From NCBI GenBank assembly GCA_041552055.1, contig JBFELO010000105.1, positions 1 to 15,386 of the forward strand: a stretch of 15,386 bases of DNA, written 5' to 3'. The translations under genes and the position numbers were made by a program. This document shows, piece after piece, positions 6,838 to 13,361 of this stretch (its first letter is position 1; each line of letters opens with the position of its first letter). Source of the stretch: JBFELO01 sp041552055. GTDB lineage: Bacteria > Acidobacteriota > Thermoanaerobaculia > Thermoanaerobaculales > Sulfomarinibacteraceae. The notes beneath the pieces are model-generated. The model was not told the origin of the DNA and did not search any database. It saw only the letters and a list, made by a program, of their open reading frames with translations.

Positions 6838-8480
6838 TCGACGAATGTCACCTTGTTGATGTCGTAGAGTGTCGTCTCGCCCGTGAGGACTTTCTGGAGC
6901 GCGGACTCACGGAGAAACCGCATGCCCTCCGCCTTCGCCGCGCGCTTGATCTCCGCCGCCGACCGCCGATCGATGATCAGCTGACGGATGTTGTCGGACA
7001 GGTTCAGCAGCTCCGCGATCGCCATCCGTCCCCGATACCCCGTACCATTGCACTCGATACAGCCCGCTCCTTCGTAGAACGTGAGTTCTCGGTAACGATC
7101 CGGATCGAGGCCCGAGTCTTCCAGCAGGATGTCACTGACCACCGCCGGCCGCTTACAGTGGATACAGATCCTGCGCACGAGCCGCTGCGCCAGCACGCAG
7201 TTCAACGCCGAGACAAAGTTGTGCAGATCCACGTTCATGTTCAGGAATCGGCCGATGACGTCGACCACGTTGTTGGCGTGGACGGTGGTGAAAACGAGGT
7301 GCCCGGTGAGCGCCGACTGGACAGCGATTTGCGCCGTCTCCTCGTCCCGGATCTCTCCCACCATGATCTTGTCCGGGTCGTGACGGAGAATGGAGCGCAG
7401 GCCACGGGCGAAGGTCAGCCCTTTCTTCTCGTTGACGGGGATCTGGGTGATCCCCTTGAGCTGATACTCCACCGGATCCTCGATGGTGATGATCTTGTCC
7501 TCGGACGACTGGATCTCGGACAGACACGCATACAGGGTGGTGGTCTTGCCCGAGCCTGTGGGCCCGGTCACCAGCACCATTCCGTAGGGCTCTCTGATGT
7601 ATTTGCGCAGGTTTCGCTTCGCGTCATCCTCGAAGCCGAGGACGTTGAGGTTCAGCGTGCGGAACTCGACGTTCGTGGACTCTTTGTCGAGAATACGAAC
7701 CACCGCGTCCTCGCCGTGAACGTTGGGCATGATCGAGACTCGGAAGTCGATCGTCCTGCCGGAGAATCGGACCTTGAAACGGCCGTCCTGTGGGATTCGC
7801 TTCTCCGCGATGTCGAGTTCGGACATCACCTTGATCCGACTGATGATGGTGGAGTGATGCCGCTTGTCGATGGGCTTCATCGCCTGGTACAGCACCCCGT
7901 CGATACGGTATTTGACCACGACCTCACGGTCCTGGGTTTCGACGTGGATGTCCGATGCCCGGCGCTGGATCGCGTTGAACAGGACCGAATCGACGAGCCG
8001 AATGATCGGCGACGAGTCGGCGGTGATGCGGTCGATGGACAGCACCTCTTCACCGTCCTCGGAGTCCTGCACCAGCTGCAGTCGGAAACCCTCGGTGGCC
8101 TCGTCGAGAACCCGCTGTGTCGACTCCGATTTTTCGAGGATGTCTGCGATACGACTCGCCGGACCGACCGCGAGCTCGAGCGGTCGCGCCAACGAGAGCT
8201 CGAGCTCGTTGACGTGAAACACGTTCGACGGATCGGCCATGACCACGTGCAGGATCTCACCCTCGCTCTTCAAAGGCAGGAACTGGTATCGGAGCATCAC
8301 CTCCACCGGAACTGCCCGAAACAGTTCGGGATCCACCTGGAACTCGTCGAGCGGATTGAACGGTAGTCCGAGTTTTTCTGCCAATTGTTCGGCGCCGATC
8401 AACTCTCCCTGCTCTCCTGGCTCGACCGTGTGATCGAGCATGACCAGGGTTTTGTCTAACGTCGGATCGTTGGTCGCCAT
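6834..8480 (-). CDS. gspE: GspE/PilB-family type II secretion/pilus assembly ATPase
   Basis: A 548-residue hexameric traffic ATPase. An N-terminal GspE-N domain is followed by the catalytic core: ASDIHVETQDREVVVKYRID (about residues 175-195), Walker A GPTGSGKTTTLY at about 304, Asp box IITIEDPVEYQ at about 332, Walker B IMVGEIRDEETA at about 373 and the His box TGHLVFTTVHAN. A zinc-binding four-Cys motif follows, CIHC at about 438 and CIECNGTGYRGR at about 473, as in GspE and PilB and absent from PilT. So it is an assembly, not a retraction, ATPase. ATG 8480 has GAGG about 8 nt upstream, 9 nt after the gspF stop. It powers pseudopilin assembly through the platform protein encoded just upstream. 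Confidence 0.97.
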   Translation of the reverse strand: MATNDPTLDKTLVMLDHTVEPGEQGELIGAEQLAEKLGLPFNPLDEFQVDPELFRAVPVEVMLRYQFLPLKSEGEILHVVMADPSNVFHVNELELSLARPLELAVGPASRIADILEKSESTQRVLDEATEGFRLQLVQDSEDGEEVLSIDRITADSSPIIRLVDSVLFNAIQRRASDIHVETQDREVVVKYRIDGVLYQAMKPIDKRHHSTIISRIKVMSELDIAEKRIPQDGRFKVRFSGRTIDFRVSIMPNVHGEDAVVRILDKESTNVEFRTLNLNVLGFEDDAKRNLRKYIREPYGMVLVTGPTGSGKTTTLYACLSEIQSSEDKIITIEDPVEYQLKGITQIPVNEKKGLTFARGLRSILRHDPDKIMVGEIRDEETAQIAVQSALTGHLVFTTVHANNVVDVIGRFLNMNVDLHNFVSALNCVLAQRLVRRICIHCKRPAVVSDILLEDSGLDPDRYRELTFYEGAGCIECNGTGYRGRMAIAELLNLSDNIRQLIIDRRSAAEIKRAAKAEGMRFLRESALQKVLTGETTLYDINKVTFVE

Positions 8481-8489
8481 TTGTTTACC

Positions 8490-9698
8490 TCACGCAATGG
8501 TCGTCACGAGTCTGAGCAGCGGATAGTAGACCGACAACAGCAGGCCTGCAATCACGAGTCCCATCAACACCAGGATCAGAGGTTCGAAGAGCGTCACGAT
8601 CCTGTTCAGGGTGAAATCGATGTCCTCCTCGATGAACTCGGAAGTGTGCTCCAGCATTTCGGGCAGCGCGCCGGTGGACTCCCCCACCCGAATCATCGCC
8701 AAGGCGAGCTCGGGCGCCTGCTTGGTGTCGCCCAGTGCATCCGACAGCGCCCGTCCCTCCTGGACCTCCTGGACGGTCCCGAGGAACAGCTCCGAAACGT
8801 ACGCGTTCTTCACCGAGGTCGATGCTGTCTCGAGCGCCGGCACCATCGGTGTCCCACCCCGCAGGAGGACCCCGAGGGATCGTGTGAACTGGGACACCGC
8901 GAACAGGTGGAGGAGCTGGCCGAGAATCGGGAGCCGCAGCTTGGCGCGATCCGCGATCCGCCGTCCCCTGGAGGACGTCGCCCACAGCCGACCGAGGTAG
9001 ATCAAAAGTGCCGTGCCGAGCACGATCCACAAAAGGTAACGCTGGGTTCCCTGAGCAATACCCAGCACGATGCGCGTGGGAAGCGGAAGCTCGGAGCCGA
9101 ACTGGAGATAGAAGTCGGAGAACTTCGGGATCACGTACGCCACGAGCAGGGCCACGAGAAAGATCGACAGCAGGATCAGGACCGCCGGGTAGGTGAGGGC
9201 AGCGATGATCTTGCGGCGAACGGCCTCGACCAGTCGCTGGTACTCGACGAACCTCCCTATCACCGCCTCGAGCTCTCCGGACCGCTCGCCGGCTCGCAGG
9301 GAGTTGGCGTACAACCTCGGAAAGGTGTCACCGAGGGACAGAAATGCATCCGACAGCGACACTCCTGTGGTCACCTGCTGATGGACCTTTCCGAGCAGGG
9401 ACTGGAAGTGGGGGTCGGTCTGCTGGCTCTCGAGCAACTCCAACGACTGGGCGAGTGGGAGACCGGCCCGCAACAGAGTCCGCAGCTGGGTGTTGAACAG
9501 CAGGAAATCCTGCGATGGGACCTTCTCGCCGCGCGCCAGGAACGGGACACGCAGCCGGGAGCGGGCAGGTGTGACGCTGAAGACGTGGAACCCCTCACCC
9601 TCGAGCTCACGACGGAGGGAATCGTCCGAGACCGCCACGCGGCGCTGCTCCACGACCGAGCCATCCGGTGCTCCGAGTCGGCAGACGAACTCCGGCAC
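8490..9698 (-). CDS. gspF: GspF/PilC-family inner-membrane platform protein
   Basis: A 402-residue polytopic protein with the standard family length. Two homologous GspF domains are visible: about 70-190 (FNTQLRTLLRAGLPLAQSLE, GVSLSDAF, RAGERSGELE) and about 272-395 (FTRSLGVLLRGGTPMVPALE, GRALSDAL, RVGESTGALPEMLEH). Membrane segments lie near 170-190, 220-237 and 375-395. An N-terminal cytoplasmic piece (VVEQRRVAVSDDSLRREL) matches the usual start domain. GTG 9698 directly follows the TAG of the upstream gene and has GAGGAG 6 nt upstream. It forms the inner-membrane rotor/platform that interacts with the GspE ATPase. In this operon it precedes gspE, the reverse of the classical gspE-gspF order. 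Confidence 0.96.
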   Translation of the reverse strand: MPEFVCRLGAPDGSVVEQRRVAVSDDSLRRELEGEGFHVFSVTPARSRLRVPFLARGEKVPSQDFLLFNTQLRTLLRAGLPLAQSLELLESQQTDPHFQSLLGKVHQQVTTGVSLSDAFLSLGDTFPRLYANSLRAGERSGELEAVIGRFVEYQRLVEAVRRKIIAALTYPAVLILLSIFLVALLVAYVIPKFSDFYLQFGSELPLPTRIVLGIAQGTQRYLLWIVLGTALLIYLGRLWATSSRGRRIADRAKLRLPILGQLLHLFAVSQFTRSLGVLLRGGTPMVPALETASTSVKNAYVSELFLGTVQEVQEGRALSDALGDTKQAPELALAMIRVGESTGALPEMLEHTSEFIEEDIDFTLNRIVTLFEPLILVLMGLVIAGLLLSVYYPLLRLVTTIA

Positions 9699-10412
9699 CT
9701 ACGGCTCCTCAGGCGGCCCTGCCCTGAGGATCAGGACCAGTCCGATCGTGGAATCCTCCGACGCACCCGCGCCGATGATGACCTCCTGTTTCGGCGACAG
9801 GTACACGTCGGTTCGAATGATCTCGACGGCGGTCCCGCCACCGGAGGCAGACGCGGGAAGCTTCTGCAGCGTGAACTCTCCGAGCTGGATCCGCGTACCC
9901 ACGTCTGGAATGCCGAACGCACTCCTCTCGGCAACACGCACCGGGGTCACGACAAACGACAGTCGATGCCCCTCACCGATGTCCGCCGCCGCCGTCGAAC
10001 CGACGTCGCCTTCGAACACCGCCGATCCGATCGACCGATAGCCGGAAAAGGGGAACATTCGGGTCACTCGACGGTCGACCTCGACTCGAAGATCGCCCGG
10101 AAGCTCTCCGTTGGACCCCTCGAGCAGTTCGACCGCGATTTGATATCGCATCGGTGGGCTCTCGAGCCGGGCGATCATATCAGCCACCCGAGCGACGATC
10201 TCGGGCGAGTCTTGGACGGTGAGGGTCCCCTTGTGGGGCTGGACGGTGAGGGATCCATTCTCCGACAACAACGGCTGCACGGCGGTCGACGCTTCCGCCA
10301 CCGACGTGTAATGCAGATTGAACACCCGCACGGCGGTTGGGGGGTCGGCCGCCGTCACCGCGGGTGCCAGACAGATCATCACTATTGCAGAGCACATGAT
10401 GCAGCGGCGCAT
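9699..10412 (-). CDS. Exported protein with a single secretin N (NolW-like) domain
   Basis: A 237-residue protein. ATG 10412 is chosen because GGAG lies 7 nt upstream and it opens a signal peptide (MRRCIMCSAIVMICLAPAVT, probable cleavage near A21/A22). It lies 1 nt after the anti-sigma stop; the frame extends upstream but overlaps that gene. Residues about 27-86 resemble the secretin N1/NolW fold (VRVFNLHYTSVAEASTAVQP, GTLTVQDSPEIVARVADMIA). The rest is beta-rich and ends in PKQEVIIGAGASEDSTIGLV, which recalls the closing strand pattern of secretins, although no barrel or secretin signature is present. It is probably periplasmic or outer-membrane associated and may partner the secretin encoded 5.5 kb downstream. 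I do not recognise a named family; the function is unknown. Confidence 0.78.
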   Translation of the reverse strand: MRRCIMCSAIVMICLAPAVTAADPPTAVRVFNLHYTSVAEASTAVQPLLSENGSLTVQPHKGTLTVQDSPEIVARVADMIARLESPPMRYQIAVELLEGSNGELPGDLRVEVDRRVTRMFPFSGYRSIGSAVFEGDVGSTAAADIGEGHRLSFVVTPVRVAERSAFGIPDVGTRIQLGEFTLQKLPASASGGGTAVEIIRTDVYLSPKQEVIIGAGASEDSTIGLVLILRAGPPEEP

Positions 10413-10413
10413 G

Positions 10414-10926
10414 CTATGACTCCAGGGCCGGATTGACGATGTAGTACATCGCCGTGTCGTGGTCCTCATCGTCGGCGAACTGGTAGACCCGGACCCCCTC
10501 ACCCGGCATGTTCACCTGCACCCGAGGCGGCAACGGCGGCTGGCCGGAGGGGTCGAAAGCCTCTACCGCGGCTGCGGGAACCGGTGACCGATCATCGTGA
10601 GCTACCCACCATCCAACGCCGCCGACGACCGCCGCCAGCACGGCGGCGGCTGCTGCCAACCACCTCCTTCTGCGCGGTCGCAGATCCCGAGCCAATCGCT
10701 GCTGCCGGATCTGTGCCATCACCGAGGCGGTGCACGCAGCGACCCGATCCGGGTTCGGAGCAGGCGCCTCCACGGCTGCGAACACCATCGTGGGTTCAAC
10801 ACCGATCGCCCACGACCGACACTCGGGACATGCTCTCAGGTGCCCTCGAAACGACTCCCGCCGAGACTCGTCCAGCACGTCGTCTAGGTACTGCTCGAGC
10901 GTGTCATGGAACTCGCTACACTGCAT
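10414..10926 (-). CDS. Anti-sigma factor with zinc-finger (zf-HC2) domain
   Basis: A 170-residue membrane protein. The N terminus carries the zinc-binding anti-sigma pattern H29-x3-C33-x2-C36 within RESFRGHLRACPECRSW, with an extra Cys3 and His7. A basic patch (DLRPRRRRW) precedes one membrane helix (about 89-109, alanine-rich with GWW). The periplasmic tail of about 60 residues is acidic and ends MYYIVNPALES. It follows the ECF sigma gene by 1 nt. This arrangement is the standard for a membrane anti-sigma factor that holds its cognate sigma until an envelope signal releases it. The signal is not known; the downstream secretion genes suggest an envelope or secretion cue (inference). Confidence 0.92.
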   Translation of the reverse strand: MQCSEFHDTLEQYLDDVLDESRRESFRGHLRACPECRSWAIGVEPTMVFAAVEAPAPNPDRVAACTASVMAQIRQQRLARDLRPRRRRWLAAAAAVLAAVVGGVGWWVAHDDRSPVPAAAVEAFDPSGQPPLPPRVQVNMPGEGVRVYQFADDEDHDTAMYYIVNPALES

Positions 10927-10927
10927 G

Positions 10928-11563
10928 TCACCCTCTCTTCGCCCGCGGCAGATACTCGGGGAATCGGCGCTCCAATTCCTGCCGCAGGGTCTTCCGAGCC
11001 TGGAAAACGTGGTTGCGAACAGTGGTCGCCGAGCACCCGAGCGCCTGCGCCACCTCCGCGGTATCCATGCCCTCGATCTCTCGCAACACGAACGCCCTCC
11101 GTTGCTGCGGGGTCAGCGCTTCCACCAGCCGATCGAGCAGCCAATCCACCTCACGGTGGTCGGCAAGGTCAGACGCTCCCCTCACCTCGCCGACGACTCT
11201 CAGATGATGCTCGGAGCCGGCTCGATGGGTCCGTTCTCGACTCGACCTCGAACGCAAAACGTCGATGGCCAGATTTGTTCCGATCCGGTACAGCCACGTC
11301 GCGAAGCTCCACTTTGGATCGTAACGGTCGAGTCGCTGCCACGCCCTCACAAAGGCGAGCTGCACCACGTCCCACGCCTCGCTCTCGTCGGCCAGGATTC
11401 GTGCCACCGCGCGATGCAGACCACCTGAGTGGCGTTGCACGAGCGCTGCAAACGCGCCATCGTCGCCCTCTCGGGCCGCCTCGACGTAATCGCGGTCATC
11501 CATCGTTCGATCGGAACTGCCCGGCAGGGTTCGTGGAAGTGTGCGCAGCCTCTCCCTCAACAT
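10928..11563 (-). CDS. ECF-type RNA polymerase sigma factor (RpoE-like)
   Basis: A 211-residue sigma-70 family protein. Region 2 spans about 38-105 (DESEAWDVVQLAFVRAWQRL, FATWLYRIGTNLAIDVLR) and region 4 about 143-195 (LTPQQRRAFVLREIEGMDTA, EVAQALGCSATTVRNHVFQA). Only regions 2 and 4 are present, as in ECF sigma factors. ATG 11563 is preferred, with GGAG 7 nt upstream; a GTG at 11566 is adjacent and an ATG at 11503 would give 191 residues but has no good ribosome site. It heads the secretion operon and is followed by its anti-sigma factor at 1 nt. It likely drives this operon and perhaps others. No promoter consensus can be read with confidence. Confidence 0.95.
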   Translation of the reverse strand: MLRERLRTLPRTLPGSSDRTMDDRDYVEAAREGDDGAFAALVQRHSGGLHRAVARILADESEAWDVVQLAFVRAWQRLDRYDPKWSFATWLYRIGTNLAIDVLRSRSSRERTHRAGSEHHLRVVGEVRGASDLADHREVDWLLDRLVEALTPQQRRAFVLREIEGMDTAEVAQALGCSATTVRNHVFQARKTLRQELERRFPEYLPRAKRG

Positions 11564-11716
11564 CACGTGTCTCCGAGATGTCTACGATTCGAAGGACGGC
11601 CTCGTTGAGCCCTGCCTCGAGAATCCTAACATCTGGACATCGCCGACTTCCACCCATGTAGCTGTGAGCCCCCCTCTCCCACACGCCAACTCGTCATCTC
11701 GGGCCTCGATCTCCAC

Positions 11717-11763
11717 CCTCATCGTACTTCGATTCAGCTGTGGCGCTGAGTCTCACGATGAGG
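11717..11763. promoter_or_regulatory. Two-tier stem-loop in the divergent sigma/selW intergenic region
   Basis: The arms CCTCATCGT (11717-11725) and ACGATGAGG (11755-11763) are perfectly complementary (9 bp). Inside, GATTCAGC (11731-11738) and GCTGAGTC (11745-11752) pair over 8 bp with one G-U wobble, around a TGTGGC loop; the tiers are separated by a 5/2-nt internal loop. There is no T-tract on either side, so it is not a normal terminator. It lies 97 nt before selW and 154 nt before the sigma start on the other strand, so it could be a 5' UTR element of either gene or a protein site. Function is unknown. The rest of 11564-11859 holds no gene I can support. Confidence 0.55.
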
Positions 11764-11859
11764 CCGAAGATGCTGTGGTGTCGAAATCGGTTGTGGACCT
11801 GGAGACTCCTGGCAGGAATAGTCTATCCTCTGGGGGATCGCGAATCCGGGAGGACGGAG

Positions 11860-12090
11860 ATGGAAATCACCATCGAATACTGCGTCGAGTGAAACTACCT
11901 GCCGAGGGCTGCCGGGCTGGCGGCCGAGCTGAAGCGAGAATTCGACCTCGAGACGCGCCTGATCAAGGGCGGTGGCGGGATCTTCGACGTCCGGGTCGAC
12001 GGCGATCTCGTGTTTTCGAAGTTCAGGGCGGGCCGGTTCCCGGATCCTGGAGAAGTCGAGGGGATCGTGCGACGGATCACGAAAGAATAG
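11860..12090 (+). CDS. selW: SelW/Rdx-family selenoprotein with in-frame TGA (Sec) codon
   Basis: A 77-codon frame runs from ATG 11860 to TAG 12088-12090, interrupted only by TGA at codon 11 (11890-11892). Read as selenocysteine, the 76-residue product begins MEITIEYCVEUNYLPRAAGL. This gives the C-x-x-U redox motif (C8, U11) of the Rdx/SelW thioredoxin-like family, followed by the family's PRA helix, GGGGIFDVRVDG (37-48) and a FRAGRFPDPGEV segment (55-66). Family length is usually 75-100 residues. GGGAGG (11848-11853) lies 6 nt before the ATG. A SECIS-like hairpin follows the TGA. It is the sole plus-strand gene, divergent from the sigma gene and convergent with the yhaM-like gene. Reaction: probable thiol/selenol redox protein; exact substrate unknown. 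A plain stop at codon 11 would leave a 10-residue peptide, and the strong family match after it argues against that. Confidence 0.9.
11907..11925 (+). promoter_or_regulatory. Candidate bacterial SECIS element of selW
   Basis: The hairpin GGCTGCC-GGGCT-GGCGGCC has a 7-bp stem with one U-G wobble and a 5-nt apical loop GGGCU. It starts 14 nt after the Sec TGA and its loop begins 22 nt after it. Known bacterial SECIS elements sit within the coding sequence immediately after the UGA, with a short loop carrying a G in its first two positions; the E. coli fdhF loop is GGUCU. This one satisfies those rules. SelB binding is inferred; selB, selA and selC are not in the window. Confidence 0.75.
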
Positions 12091-12165
12091 GCCGCATCGT
12101 TCTTCTGCAGTTCGATCGAGCGCAATGACCCTCCCCGCGACTGGATTCGGTTCGCCGGTCTCCCT

Positions 12166-12228
12166 CTCCGTATCCGAAATCCTCGCTCGGCATGAAACGC
12201 CGAATCAGGCGCTGAGACGGATACGGAG
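12166..12228. repeat. 11-bp inverted repeat enclosing a second hairpin, downstream of selW
   Basis: CTCCGTATCCG (12166-12176) and CGGATACGGAG (12218-12228) are perfect complements. Between them lies TCGGC (12187-12191), an ATGAAAC loop, and GCCGA (12199-12203). No T-tract follows on either strand. It stands between the convergent ends of selW and the yhaM-like gene, so it may help end selW transcription or protect a 3' end, but it may also be an unrelated repeat or a small RNA. The 12091-12287 stretch holds no gene I can support. Confidence 0.5.
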
Positions 12229-12252
12229 GCGAACACGGGCCCGCCCGCTGAG

Positions 12253-12276
12253 AAAAGTCCGGGCTAACGCACGGAC
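12253..12276 (-). terminator. Rho-independent terminator of the yhaM-like gene
   Basis: On the minus strand, 12 nt past the stop of the yhaM-like gene, GTCCG-T-GC-GTTA-GC-C-CGGAC forms a hairpin. It has a 5-bp lower and a 2-bp upper stem with one mismatch, followed at once by TTTTCTC. The T-tract is short, but position and polarity fit an intrinsic terminator closing the ppiC-surA-yhaM block. Confidence 0.65.
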
Positions 12277-12287
12277 GTCGTCACCGG

Positions 12288-13283
12288 TCAGTGATTCTGC
12301 TCACCGCTGTCTTCGGTCGGTGGGCGACGACGGTATACGTACCGCTCGAGGATCCTGGAGAAGTCCGACCAGGCGTCCTCGCTGGCGTCGGCCGATCCCA
12401 TCGCCTCCAACATCCCGGCCATCTTCGAGTCGAGGTTGTCGACAATGTGCACCAACAGGGCCTCAGGGGTCTTTGGACGGCGCGGCGATCCAAACGCGTA
12501 CTCGCCGTGGTGCGACAGCAGGATGTGCAGCAAGTGGCGTCTCGTCTCCCCGGGGAACGCCGGCAGCTCCACGATGGTGCGGTCGACAAATAGCACTTCC
12601 TGGGCCAAATGACCCAGCAGACGCCCTTCATCGGTGTAGGAGATCGATGAGGCAATCTCCAGCTCCCAGATTTTTCCGAGATCGTGGAGCAGCGCACCGG
12701 CGACAACCAGGTCGACGTGCAGCCGATAGTGGCGCGCCATCGCCTTGGCCGCACGCGTCACCGACACGGTGTGCTCGAGCAGACCCGACCGGAAGGCGTG
12801 GTGCATTCCCCTCGCCGCCGGCGCAACACGAAACTTCGCGGCGACATCCGGATCGGAGAAAACCCTGAACAACAGCTGTTTGAGGTGACGATCGCCGACC
12901 TCCTCGATCAACCCCTCGAGCTGGTGCCACAGCACATCCGGATCGATCTCGGAGGACCTCACGAACAGGCTCATGTCCACGTCGTCCTGGCCGATACGTT
13001 CCGCGCCTCGGACCACCACCTGCAGCCGCTGGTTGTATCGCTGGACCTGTCCCCGGACCCTGACGACGCCACCCGGCTGGCACACCTTGCCGAGTTCGTC
13101 CACGTTTTCCCATACCAACGCAGCCACGTCGCCGGTGCGATCCCCCAGAGTCAGCGCCAGGTAGGGTCCTCCACCTCGGCGCTGCCGTACCTCCTGCGAT
13201 CGCACGGCGAACGACCCATGCACATCCGTGCCGGGTTGCAGGTCCTTGATCCAAACTCGCCCGGATGTCGTCTCGCTCGGCAT
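12288..13283 (-). CDS. YhaM-family OB-fold/HD 3'-5' exoribonuclease
   Basis: A 331-residue protein. An N-terminal OB-fold (about 12-93: YLALTLGDRTGDVAALVWEN, VVRVRGQVQRYNQRLQVVV) is joined to a C-terminal HD phosphohydrolase domain (about 160-300). The metal ligands are H171 (LLEHTVSV), H200-D201 (ALLHDLGKIWEL), H258/H259 (LLSHHGEYA) and D282 (HIVDNLDSK). This is the YhaM/Cbf1 architecture; B. subtilis YhaM degrades RNA or single-stranded DNA from the 3' end with Mn. ATG 13283 is chosen because the protein then begins like known family members (SGRVWIKDLQPG), though its GAGGAG lies immediately next to the ATG. A GTG at 13355, 6 nt after the surA-like stop, would add 24 Gly/Arg-rich residues. 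It follows the surA-like gene and probably shares its transcript. Confidence 0.92.
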   Translation of the reverse strand: MPSETTSGRVWIKDLQPGTDVHGSFAVRSQEVRQRRGGGPYLALTLGDRTGDVAALVWENVDELGKVCQPGGVVRVRGQVQRYNQRLQVVVRGAERIGQDDVDMSLFVRSSEIDPDVLWHQLEGLIEEVGDRHLKQLLFRVFSDPDVAAKFRVAPAARGMHHAFRSGLLEHTVSVTRAAKAMARHYRLHVDLVVAGALLHDLGKIWELEIASSISYTDEGRLLGHLAQEVLFVDRTIVELPAFPGETRRHLLHILLSHHGEYAFGSPRRPKTPEALLVHIVDNLDSKMAGMLEAMGSADASEDAWSDFSRILERYVYRRRPPTEDSGEQNH

Positions 13284-13361
13284 CTCCTCAAAACCCCCGT
13301 ACCCACACCTTCGCCGTCCCCCCTCGCGGCCGCCGCCGGCCGTCCGACGTTCCACTCCGGT

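Noticed and set aside
7158..8366. A 402-codon plus-strand open frame opposite gspE
   Set aside because: Antisense shadow of a highly conserved ATPase gene.
8481..10436. A 651-codon open frame on the plus strand opposite gspF and the secretin-N gene
   Set aside because: It mirrors minus-strand genes with clear family motifs. Its translation is His/Arg/Asp-rich without recognisable domains, as expected for antisense frames in high-GC DNA.
11620..11660. A possible ECF-type promoter for the sigma operon (GGAAGT, 17-nt spacing, TAGGAT on the minus strand)
   Set aside because: The match to the GGAAC/GTC-type ECF consensus is weak and could occur by chance, so I do not annotate it.
11496..11684. 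A 62-codon minus-strand frame overlapping the sigma gene start
   Set aside because: It has no ribosome site or family resemblance and overlaps about 68 nt of the well-supported sigma gene in another frame.
11791..11829. Possible -35/-10 boxes (TTGTGG, TAGTCT/TATCCT) before selW
   Set aside because: Spacing is wrong (22 nt or more) for the better -35 match; not supportable as a promoter.
11541..12128. A 195-codon plus-strand frame spanning the selW region in another frame
   Set aside because: It runs through the intergenic region and selW out of frame, with low-complexity composition and no motif.
11895..12236. A 113-codon minus-strand frame opposite selW
   Set aside because: Ser/Arg-rich antisense shadow; the plus-strand SelW match and ribosome site are far stronger.
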